A stretch of DNA of 64,000 bases from Micractinium sp. NFX-FRZ (taxonomy: Eukaryota > Chlorophyta > Trebouxiophyceae > Chlorellales > Chlorellaceae): the NCBI GenBank assembly GCA_029339195.1, contig JAPTJF010000116.1, positions 62,001-126,000 on the forward strand, in the 5' to 3' direction. Both the position numbers and the translations under genes were made by a program. Below, one piece after another: positions 22,496 through 34,000 of this stretch; position 1 is the first letter of the stretch; each line of letters begins with the position of its first letter. Below the pieces are notes generated by a model. The model did no database searches. It saw nothing but the letters and a program-made list of their open reading frames with translations, and was not told where the DNA came from.

Positions 22496-24467
22496 ATGGG
22501 CTCCAGGAGCACTGTGACACCGCTGGAACACACGGCCATAGGGGCCTTGGCGGGCGTGGTGGAAGTCAGCATTATGCAGGTGAAACCGGTGGGGTGATGG
22601 TGATGGAGTGGCCCTGCCGCTGCCGCCGCCACTGCTGCCGCCCCCGCCAGGCTGCCTTGCACGGCAGGCCTGGCACCCTGCAGTGCCGGGGCGCAGTGTG
22701 TCTAATGCATGCATTGCCTACCTGGTGCCTTATACCTGTGCTGCAGCCGACGGTGGGCATCAAGAATGCGCTACAGGAGGGGCGTCCGGTGCCGCGCACC
22801 ATCCCCACGCTCTACCGAGGGCTGGTGGTGAGTGAGCCTGGCGCCCAGAGCCGTCGCTGCTGCTGCCACTGCTGCTACCATTGCGACCAGGCCTGAGAGG
22901 AGCAGGAAATGGATATGCGGCCGGAGCGCCCAAGCTGTAATTTGCTGAGCCTGTACCAGTGCAGCAAGTTGCCACCCCCGCCTTGACCTGCCTTGCACCC
23001 TTGTGGACGTTCTGCTTCCCTGCTCATTCCTCCCCCTCCCCTCCCTGCCTGCCCCTCGCCTGCGCCCATGTTCTCCCCATGCAGATTAGTGCCGGCGCCA
23101 TGCTGCCCATCACAGCGGTTCAGTTTGGCATGAATCGCTTCCTGGAGCAGACATACCGGCGGGTGCTGGGTGTGGACAGCCTGGACATGAAGGGGCGGGT
23201 GGCGGTGGCCATGGGTGCGGGAGCCTCCTCATCCTTCCTGGGCTGTGCCGCAGAGTGAGTGGCGCAGTCAAGTGGTTCCCGGTGGGTGGCAGGAGAACGG
23301 GACGGCAAAGGGGGCGTGGCGGTCGCCGCTGCCGCTGCTGTGCTGCTTGCGGCGGCGCCACAGGCCCCCCTCGTGCGCTTGCGTGCCGCCCGGCCTCCCC
23401 CTCTCCTTTGCACCCTGCCCCGTCCTTTGAGCGCTCCTGCACACTCACATGTGCACCCACACACCCGCAGCCCTGCCCACCCACCCCTGTGGATCTGCCC
23501 CCCCCCCGCTCCCCCCGCCCCCCACCGCAGGTTTGTGATGATCCAGCAGCAGAAGGCGGGGCGCAGCCTGCCCGCCGAGTTCCGCCACACACTGGCCACC
23601 TACGGCCCCCTCAAGCCCTTCAAGGGCCTCAGTGCCACCATGGCGCGAGAGTCGCTGTACGCGTGCGGCTACCTGGCGGTGGCGCCGCTGCTGCGTGAGG
23701 CGCTGGAGGCGCAGCCGGCGGTGGCCGACGTGCCGGGCGGGCCGCTGGTGCTGTCGGGTCTGGCGGCGGGGCTGCTGGCCACGGTGGCGACGCAGCCGGC
23801 GGACACGATAAAGACGCGCATGCAGGTGGGCGCGTCGGCTGGGGATTGTGTCTGTTGCTTTTATGGGCGTGGGGGAAGCAGGTGGAGGCAGGAGAGGCAG
23901 AAGGAGTGGGGTGAGGATGCCAATGGCGGCGGGGAGCTGGGAGGGCAGCACGTTAAAGTGAGCCAGCAAGCTCTTTTTACAGCCGTCGGCGCTCCCTGCC
24001 TCCCAATACTCCCTGGCCCCTGAGGTTTCGTTGTGCCAAGCAACTATCAAAGCCACCTGTTTTTTGCTGCACCTGGGCTGCCCCCCCGGTGTGTGCCCGC
24101 AGGCCTTCCCCGACAACGCGGCCAACCCAGAGTACCGCTCCCTCCTCTCCACCGTCCAGCACATCCTGCGCACCGAGGGGGCGGGCACCTTCTTTGCGGG
24201 GCTGTGGCCACGCGCCTTCCGCATCTGCTGCGCAGGCAAGCCGCGGGGCGGGGCGGGGAGGTCGACCCGGGAGGCCGGAGCCCGGTGCGGGGGGGCAAGA
24301 GCACCTGCCGCCGTGGTTGGGTTGGTAGTACCAGCCGCTCACGCCACCTGTCTGTGTACCCCTGTTGCCCCGGGCCTCCCCCTGCAGTGTTCATCCTCAA
24401 TGGCACGCGCAACACCATCGTAGATGCGTTGGACAAGCACCGCAGGCCAGGAGAGGCTGTGCAGTAG
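22496..24467 (+). CDS. Mitochondrial carrier family protein (citrate/2-oxoglutarate carrier Yhm2-like)
   Basis: Six exons (22496-22579, 22747-22827, 23085-23254, 23531-23825, 24103-24235, 24388-24467) encode 280 residues, the usual carrier length, starting MGSRSTVTPLEHTAIGALAG. The three-fold carrier pattern is visible. Repeat 1 has IMQPTVGIKNALQEGRPVP, repeat 2 has AAEFVMIQQQKAGRS, and repeat 3 has the canonical QPADTIKTRMQ. The first two repeats lack the strict PxDxxK motif, which fits the divergent Yhm2-like subgroup that exchanges citrate and 2-oxoglutarate; that substrate is an inference from remembered family features. The fifth intron has a GC donor (CAG then GCAAGC at 24236), required to keep the frame into VFILNGTRN. 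The gene is transcribed away from the ABC1K gene. Confidence 0.88.
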
Positions 24468-25086
24468 CACCGCAACAGTCGGCAGCTGCGGCGGCAGCCG
24501 GCCCGCGCTGGTCTGACGGCCGCGCCGCTAGCTGGCTGGCAGCAGCGCGTCTCTCTGTATCTGACATTCCTTAGCCTTGCAACACCCTCTCCTGCTCAAT
24601 TCAGCACTGTCCTTGCCCTTGCAACACAGCCTCCTGTGTACACGTGGAGGGGCGTGCAGGACAGCGAAGCTGGTGGACGATGAAAGGATGCCCCCCTCAT
24701 GCAAATTGAGCTGGACCCTGCTGCGATCATGATTGCCGTCGGCCGCTGAGCACGAGGCTGTGAACCAGGGTTTTCGGGCTCGGTGAACCCACGCAGCTGG
24801 CTGGACTCTCTGCCTGGCGTCTTTGGGCAGCAAATTTCTTGGATCGCTGCCGGCTGCAGGTGGGGCGCGTAGCCGAGAAGCGTGGGCTTCTCGAAGGGCA
24901 GCGCGCAGAACTTGCCATGTGGCTTTGGGCGGTGCGCTAGCTTGCCCCCGGTGCACTTCGACGGTGCTTTGAGCACCGATGGCATGCCGAATGAGCGGCG
25001 TCCGAGGTCCCCTGCTTGTACTGCGGCAACCCTGCCGCTGCCGCCGCCGCCGCCGCCTGCTGCCTGCAGGCGAGTGAGGCGCCGCC
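24468..25086. promoter_or_regulatory. Intergenic region holding carrier 3' UTR and SPS promoter
   Basis: Both flanking genes run rightwards. No TGTAA was found by eye in the first part, and no further gene is supported. Confidence 0.45.
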
Positions 25087-28000
25087 ATGGCTGCCGCCGA
25101 CTCAACCGCAAACAACGCCTGGGTGGACTCGTACCTAGATGCACGTGAGTTGGTCTAATCTGGCCCCTGTTTGGCGTGTTTTTGCTGGGCACGCCGGCTG
25201 CCACGTGCCGCACGCCGCAGGCTAGCGTCGCCAGGGCTGGCCACACACCGCCCCCCACAGCTGCCCTGCCCCGCCTCTGCTGCAGTGCTGACGTACGGCC
25301 TCAGTAGCGAGTACCTAAAGTACACCAAGGAGGCCAAGGCAAAGGAGAAGGCGCCAGATGCGGACCGCAGCCTGTACAGGTGGGCGGCTGGGCGGGTGTC
25401 GATGGGCCGCCCTGCCGGGCAGCACACACGCTCAGCCACCTGCCGCCACGCTTGCACTTCACCTTGCGGCCTGCTGCTCACTCATTCTGTTATCTTCCCT
25501 CCTAGGCATGACGCCTCCGCACCCTGTGCACCGCCGGCCCCCTTTTATCGGGCATGCAGCCGCTGTCACGTGCCAGCTGTGCATGCGTGCCAGCCACCTC
25601 AGCCGCCTGCTGCCGGCAGTGCCTCTCAGACCCCTGCAGCCACCTGACGCTCATGGAGTCGCCCCCAACCGTCTGTTCCCCGCCATTCACTGTGTGTGCA
25701 GCCGCTACTACGTCCAGTCGCTGCTCAACCTGGACGAGAATGCTCTGCACAGCGCATGGAGCAAGGTGGGGGCAAGGGGCGGGGGAGACGTGTGGTGTGC
25801 GGTGGCGGCAGCACTGTTTGGAGTGGTGGCCAGCAGCAGCGGGGTGGTTGTGGTCTATCCGTGTGACCTGCCTGCTATTGAGGCTTAGTTGTGACGTTCA
25901 GATTGCCTGCCCTCCCTGCCTGGCCCCGCCTGCAGGCCTCCTCCGCCACCAGGCAGGGCGGCGAGAAGGATGCGCGCCTGCAGTACCTCTCCTGGCGCAT
26001 CTGGCACATGAGGCGGCGCCACGCGCAGGTGAGCTGGGGGCTGGCACACAGCTTTGAAGGCGCACGGTCAGCAGAGCCGGACAGTGTGGCACCATCGCTG
26101 TGGCAGCGGTCAGAGCAGAAGCAGCCCACGGCTGGGCTCGGTCCTGTGTCGCTGCCCTGCCTCCCAATTGTATCGGCCCTCCCCCCCGGCCCCCCGCATG
26201 CAGGTGGTGCACGACCGGCGCAGCGCCGCCGCCGACGAGGTTGCCTCCGTGGTGACCGAGCCCACCAGCGGGGCATCATACAGCAGCGACGAGGAGGGCG
26301 AGTACGACGAATACTTCAAGCCCTATGGCCGCTTCAAGAGCACGGCCACGGGTGGGTGGGCTGCTGCCACCTGTGGGTGGTGGTGGTGCACGAGCCTGGG
26401 GGTGTTTGTTTCGGTGGTGTGTGAAATGGTGGGCGGATGGTTGGAGTGCGGATAAAAGGAGGGTGCCAGGGCTGGCGGCGGCGGCAGCGCTGTTGCTGCC
26501 GTGCGGTCAGGTAAGCGTCAAGAGAAGCAGCCACTGATGAGTTGGCCAAGGGTAGTGGTGCCGCTGCTCCCCGCTGGTGCTGTTGCTGGGGAGGGAGAGC
26601 ACGTTCTGCCGCCAACTCCGGGAAGCGCTGTGCTCCGCCAAGATCACCACACAGATGTGAGGCCCTTGACGCGACTGCTCCCGCTTGTTCCTGCCGCCCT
26701 CCCGGTGCAGCGGACCGTGAGACGCGGGACAAAGAGGCGCGTGGCGGCAAGCAGCCGCAGCGCGAGTCCTCGCCGTTTGCGTCGAGCCCCACCGCGCGCG
26801 GGCGGGGCGGCGGCGACCTCAGCCCGCCGCGTCAAGCCCCTCCGTCGCGGCTGGCGCCGGCGGAGGCCGTCAAGCCCCGCCCGTTGCAGGTCAAGATTGG
26901 GGGGCAGGAGGCGCTGGACACAGGTGGGTAGAGGGGTTGCTGTTGGCGGTGGTGGTGCCTCTGTCCTGCCGCTGCCTACCTCTGCTGCTGTGCTGGGGTG
27001 TGGGCGTGGCCCAGGATGGCACGACATGCTGGCTGCTGCTGGTGCTGCCGTGTCACTGCCATCTGCTCCCGTTTGCCACCACCTCTGAGCTGCACATGTT
27101 CAGAACACAAATCAAGCGATGTTTGGGGGTGTGCGCTGCCCCCTTGCCGCCCCGTAGCCCCTCAACACCCGCCCACCTCGCCCCACCCCCTTGCTTCCCC
27201 ACCCCCTGCTGCGCAGTGTTTGAGGATCTGAGCAAGCTCCAATACTCCTCATCTTTCTCTCTCTCCCTACAGCTCACTTCCTCTTGCTCTGCACCCCTTG
27301 CCTCCCTGGCCCCTGCTGCCCAGTGTTTGAGGAGTTTGGGACACCCAGCGAGGGTCAGACGCCACGCGCGCCGCTGGAGCACCGCTTTGAGCGCCTCTAC
27401 TGCGTGCTCATCAGCCTGCACGGCCTGGTGCGGGGGGAGCGCATGGAGCTGGGATGCGACTCCGACACCGGCGGCCAGGTGAGGCCGGGCAAGCGGGGGG
27501 TGGGTGGGTGGGGAGGGCGCTGCAGGCGAGGGAGAAGCGCAGTGAGGTGTGGAGAGGCAGCTGCACTAGACAGGAGGTGAAGGTGGATGGGGAGGGGAGC
27601 AAGGCGGATGGGTGTGCGTGTGCCAAGAGGGAGCTCGTGACCAGGGTTTAGGGTTTAGGGTTTACTCTGCATCAGGTCAGCGCAGAAGCCCAGCAGTGGC
27701 CCCCCGCCTGTTCCTGAACTGCCGCCATTGCTGGCGTCCCGCCTCACCCTTTACTGGGAGGTCGTGTGTTTGGAAGAGCCTGGCCAAGGCCCTGCCCCTC
27801 CCCACAGTGCCCCAGTCATGTGTGTGGCGTGCAGTCACCCGATCTGCTCATGCCCACATATTCCCTCCCTCCTCGCACCCTCCCTTGCAGGTCAAGTACG
27901 TTGTTGAGCTGGCCAAGGCTCTGGCCCTGCACCCCTCCGTCTACCGCGTCGACCTCCTCACACGCCTCATCAAGTGAGGGGAAAGGGGGCAGGGGCAGCC

Positions 28001-31000
28001 CACATGGAGGCTCTGGGGGGCGCAGAGCGGGAGTGGAGCAGGCAACTTGCATGAGGAGAGGGGCCTGCAAGGCAGGCACCAGGGGGTCAGAGCTGAGACA
28101 GCAGCAAGTGGTGCGGGGTAGCAGAGCTCAGCTGGCGGCTTGGCCAGGCTTCTTACGCCCCTGCCTAACCTCCCGCACCCGCCCGCTCATCCATCCGCAA
28201 CCTCCCTGCCCTCCCCACCCCACCTCACCCCCTGCAGGGACCCCTCTGTGGACGCCTCTTATGGCGAGCCCGAGGAGTGCCTGGTCAAGGGGCGCGGCGA
28301 GCTGGGGGGCGCCTACATCGTGCGCCTGCCCTGCGGCCCGCCCGAGCAGTACGTGCGCAAGGAGCTGCTGTGGCCGTATGTGCGGGAGTTTGCGGACAGG
28401 GGCATCGCGCACGCAACAAACATGCTGACGGCGATGGCCGAGTCGGGGCGGCGCTGCGAGCTGTACGCTGTGCACGGTGGGTGGCGTGCGGGGCGGCAGG
28501 CCAGGAGTGGGGCGGGGCAGCGGAGGGGGCGCGGCAGGGGGCGGGCAGGATGTGTGGTAGTGGGGATGTTGCTTCAAGGGAGATGAAGGGGCACGTAGGG
28601 TGCGTGCAAAGTGAGGGCAGGTGAGTTGGAGGGACATTGCGGGTTTTTATGGAAGTGGAGACAGGGCAGCAAAAGGCGGGCGGACCAGCCGATCTGCGCC
28701 CAGCTGCTCCCGGCCCCTCTGCCCACCTCCCATCCAGCACAACCCACCCCCCTGCAGGCCACTACGCCGACGCGGGCGAGGTTGCTGTGCTGATGAGCAG
28801 CTCCCTGGATGCGCACATGGTGATGACGGGGCACAGCCTGGGCAGGAACAAGCTGGAGCACCTGCTGGCCTCGGGTGGGTGGGGGGCGGGGGGGGGCGGG
28901 GAGGGGCAGGAGGGTGGGAGGTTCAGGTGGGGCCAGCTGTGCATGTTATATGGACATTGGCGCGGTGTACTGTCGAGTCGCGCAGGCGGGCAGGCAAAGA
29001 GGCACGAGTGGGCGGGAGCTGGAGCCCTTCAAGCGTGCCGCAAGTTGCCTGCGTTGCGACGCCTCGCTCCTGTCGCGGCCTGCTCTGCCCTCCGTCCCTT
29101 TTCTACATGTCTCTGCTGTCTCTTCCACTCACTGCTCTCCAACACCTGCACCGCCCCACACCTGCAGGCGCCATGACGCGCGGCGAGATTGAGGAGGCGT
29201 ACGCCATCAGCCGGCGCATTGAGGCGGAGGAGCGCTGCCTGGACAACGCGCTCATGGTGTTCACGTCCACCAAGCAGGAGGTGGACGAGCAGTGGGGACT
29301 GTGAGTGTGGCATAGTTTGGGGGGCAGGGAGGGTGGGGCCCTGGGTTGGAGGTGGGATATGGTGGTGGTGACACGGTGAAGCAGGAGGAGATTGCAACCA
29401 GGGCTGAAGCCGGGCCTGAACCTGTCAACTTTCCCTTCTGGCAGCGACCTGCTGCCCCCTGCCCCTTGCGCTCGCACCCTGCTTGCATCACCTGCCCCTC
29501 CTCCGGTGTATTCCTTCCTGTTCCCTGCAGGTACGACGGCTACAAGCCTCAGCTGAGCCGCGTGCTGCGCTTCCACCGCACCCTGGGCCGCCACATGCCC
29601 ACGTGAGTGCCCGCTGGCTGGGGGGCACGCGCTGGGCACGCCCTGCCTCTCTCCTCTGCCCTCTGCTGCCGTGGTGCTGTGCTGTGCAAAGCTGCCTGCG
29701 CGCTCCAGCCTGGTCCCACAACCCCTGTTGTGGTGCCTGCGCAACTCGTGATGTGTTTGGCCTGCTTTCCCAATGTCATTGGGCGGTCGGTGTGCTGGGC
29801 CCTCCTGCTCCTTGCGCCTACCGCGCCACCCCTCATCCCGACCACCCTGACCCGTCTTACCTCATCATACCTCTCTGCCCGCGCCCCTTCTGCCCCCTCA
29901 TCTCTTCCGCCCTCCCCAATCTCCTCCCTACAAAACTGCCTCTGCAGCATGAAGGCCAACCGGTTGTTACGGCCCCACCTCTGGGCCCCCTCCCTGCTGA
30001 CTGCTCCACCGCCTTGCATCCCAACCAACCGCCCCTGCCTGCAGCATGAAGGTCATCCCCCCCGGCCTCGACTTCTCCAACCTCAAGGTCTCCATGCCCG
30101 AGGACCCCACCCTGAGGGAATTTGAGCAGGCGCGGGCGCTGCAAGACCTGATGGAGAAGCCGCAGCCCTCGTCGCCCGCCGCACGCACCGTGGCAGCGGG
30201 CGGCGCAAGCGGCGCCACCTCGCCGCGCCCGCAGGCGGCGGGCGAGGCCGAGACAGCGGGACCCAGCGGGGGCGGTGGCGGCGGCGGCGGCGGCGGCGGC
30301 ACCGCGCCCCCCACCCCCAGCATCACCTCGGGCGGCGGGCAGCAGTCGCCACGCGGCGGCGGCAGCAGCGTGGCCGAGGTGCCCTCCACGCCGCGTGTGG
30401 GCCCAGCTGAGCTGGTGCTGGACCCCACGGCGGGGCCGCCCATCTGGCGGGTGAGCCGAGCGGGTGGACACATCTGCTTGTGGGGGAGGCCAGGGGCAAC
30501 GCCAGGGGTTGGCAGCCAGGTGAAGCTTGCAGGCGGCTCCTGCTGCCCCTCCGCTGCGTGGAATGCCCCGACAGCGCCTTGTAGGTTTGCGCCTCACCTG
30601 CTGCCTGCCTCTTGCCTCACCCACCTGTTCCCCTTCCCCTCTGGGCCCCGCCGTGCGCAGGAGATCACCCGCTTCCTGCGCAACCCGCTGAAGCCTGCCA
30701 TCCTGGCCATGTCCCGCCCAGACGCCAAGAAGAACATCACCACGCTGGTGTGTTTGGGCGTGGGTGTTCTGGGGGACAAAATCTCCAAAAAGGCGGGGGG
30801 CGGCACTGAGCGAGGGTGAGGGGCAGGCCATTCTGAGGGGCACCAATCTTCCTCAAGGCCCCCACCTCGGCGCCTTACTTCTCCATCCTCCCCTTCTTCC
30901 CCTCCCCCCCACTCTCATCCTGCCCCCCAGGTGGACGCGTTTGGCCGGCACTCGATGCTGAGGGAGCTGGCCAACCTGGTGCTGGTCATGGTGGGTGGGC

Positions 31001-34000
31001 AGGGGGGAGGAGAGCAGTGGTTGCGTGCCACCTGCTCTGAAGTGCTCCATATGTGCTACAGCACCCCCATGCCGCTGCCCTTCTCTTGGCCCATCTGACC
31101 CTCCCCCTCTCCCGCCGCTGCCTGCTGCCTGCCCACCACCACCGCCAACCACTCGTGCGTCTCTCTCCCTCTCTCACCCGCAGGGCAACCGCGACAACAT
31201 CGACGGCATGGCCAGCGGCAGCCAGAAGGTGCTGACGCAGGTGCTCAAGCTCATCGACGCACACGACCTGGTGAGGCTAGAGGAGAGATGAGGAGGCAGG
31301 CCCTGTCTTGTGCTGGGGAGGTGCTGCTCAGCTGCCGGCAGCTCACGCGCGCCTGTACCCGCGAATCTGCCGCCTACTTGGACTCCTGCCCCTGCTGCCA
31401 ATACTGGTGCTTGCTCTCGCGCTGCTTGGTCCCCCCACTTGATTGCTTTGTTCCGCCTGACCCTCTCACCCACCCTTTGGCCGCTGCCTTCCCCTACCTC
31501 CCCCCCCGCCCCCGCAGTACGGCTCCGTCTCCTACCCCAAGCACCACACCCAGATGGACATCTCAGACATCTACCTCTTTGCATACGTGCGTGGTGGGGA
31601 GGGGGATGGAGGGGAGGGAGAAGACAGTAGGGGCCTGAGGGGGCGAACGTGTTGTTGACTTGAGCGCAGGGGCAGGGGTAAGGCCGGCCCTGATCGGAGG
31701 GCTAGGCCAAGTCAGGTGCCTGCTTTCGTGCAGCCATGCGCTGCTTGCTTGCTGCCGGGTTGGTCAAATCACGTGGCTGCCCTCCCTCCCTTGCAGGCCA
31801 CACGTGGCGTGTTTGTCAACCCCGCGCTTCAGGTGTGTATGGGGAGCTTGAAATCTGTTTTGTGTGTGGGCGTGGTGTGGGGGGTGAATTGACTGGTAGG
31901 ACACGTGCTCGCAAACAGCTTGCGGTGCAGGCCATGCCGGCGACGAGCATTTTGTACCCGGCCCCACAGGCATTTTCGCTTCCTACTTATACTTTTCCCC
32001 CTCCCCTCCGCCCCCCGCCACTGCGCGTGCTACTTCCCATCCACATCTCCTTTCCTTCCCGCATCCCCTCCTCATCCCCCTGCCGTTGCACCCCCCTACC
32101 CCCTCCTTCCCTCCCCTACCACCCGCAGGAGCCCTTTGGTCTGACGGTGATCGAGGCTGCCGCCCACGGCGTGCCCACGGTTGCCACCAAGAACGGCGGC
32201 CCCGTCGACATCATGGCCACCCTGCACCACGGCGTGGTGGTGGACCCAACAGACCCGGATGCCGTGGCCGCCGCCCTGCTCAAGATCCTCACCAACCCCG
32301 CCACCTGGGACGAGATGAGCAGCAGCGGGGTGAAGAACATCATGGTGAGGTGGCGGGCCTGGCTGCTGACGTGGCGGGTGTTGATTGGGTGTGGGGAGGG
32401 TGGATGGGCGGGGGAGGGGCAGGGAGGAGCAGCAGAGGGGTGTAGTTGGGGTCTAGGACGGGGTGGAGACGAGGGAGCACCAGTATCGAGGCTGGGCAGA
32501 ACTGGCCGGCACATCAGGTGCCTTACAGCCGGGCAGGCTGGCAGGCAGCAGGTTATTCGATGCCCGCCAGCGCTCAGCACGCACTGACCATCCCCTCCAC
32601 CTTCGTCCCCTGGACCCTGGTCCCCAGGCCTACTCCTGGCCCTCCCACTGCAAGAAGTACCTGGAAAGCATCGAGTCGGAGAAGAGGGTGGTCAAGAGCA
32701 CCAAGGTGGGCGGGGCGGGCGGGTGGGAGACGGGGCAGGAGGACTTTCAAAAGGGCTGCAGGGGTGGCGGGGGCACCGGCAGGGTGTTGCGTCGAAGCAA
32801 TCTCTGGCGGGCGCGGTGGTCACATGGTCGGTGTTTATGTGAAGCACAGCTGGATTCGTGGCAGGAGAACACCCTGCCTCCTGCGCTCCTCATTGCCGCG
32901 CGTCTGCCCCCTGCCTCCACCCCTGCCCACCCTGCTTGGCTTCCCCTGCCCTCCTCTGACCTTTCCCCGCCTGCAGCGCCACGACCGCACGCTGTCTGGG
33001 CTGCTGGGCAAGCGCCCCGGCGGTGTGCCCGGCCTGACTGAGAGCGCCAAGGAGCAGCACGACGCGGCGGCGCTGGGGGTGGTGCACGGCGCCGACTCCC
33101 TGTCCCGCTACTTCAGCACGCCGCAGCCGTCGCTCAAGGAGGTGGGCGGGGCTGGGGTGGGCATGCGGGCATGCGTGGTGGGGCCCCAAGAGTATGGGAG
33201 CAAGTGAGGAAGCGCATGCTTTGTCTGAACACGAATGCAGCCCACCCTGGTGCCTTCTTTACAACAGCTGCAAGCAAAGTTGGGCCCAGCACAAGTCGGC
33301 GACGCCCCGCCCTTGTTCCCTCCTCTCCCACCCACCCACCGCAGGCCGAGATTGCCGCCCGGGAGAGCGGGTCCGGCCTGGGCACGGGCCCCCGCAAGAC
33401 GATCAGCGGCGTGAGCAACGACGACCTGGCCATTCTGCAGACCGTGGACACGGATGCCCTGCTGAGGGGAGGTGAGCCCAGAGGGTGTGTAGGGGGGGGG
33501 TGCAGGGAGGGAGGTGTGGCAAGACCAGGTGTGCCGTTTATAAGGAGGGAGGGAGGGAGGGAGGGGGGTACGATGAAGGACATGCCACGCGGTAGAGCCT
33601 GGGCACCGAATGCCCCGCTGAGGCAGGTCTCTGTCATGTGGTGCCGTTTCGGGCAGCAGCGGCGGTGGTGCCCTGTTGACCCGCCTCCCCCTCTTTCCCC
33701 GCTCCCCCACCCCACCCGCGTGCAGGCGAGATGCCGCGTGGCGAGCGGCGCAAGGCGGTGGTGGTTGTCCCCGTGGACTCCGACTTTGCGCTGCCCCAGG
33801 CCACGGCTGCTGTGCGCGCTGTGCTGGATCAGCTGGAGGCGGGTGGGGTGCGGCAGGACGTGGGGGTGGGCCTGCTGAGCATGCTGGGCTTTGACAGCAC
33901 CTCGCAGGCCATGGAGGCTGCCGGCATTGAGCGCAAGGAGTTTGACTTCATGGTCTGCAACAGGTGGGGGCGGGGTTTGTTAGCAGGGGGAGTGTGTAAT

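Noticed and set aside
28130..28260. Possible further exon-edge copy before SPS exon 9
   Set aside because: The resemblance is too weak to separate from chance in T/C-rich intron sequence.
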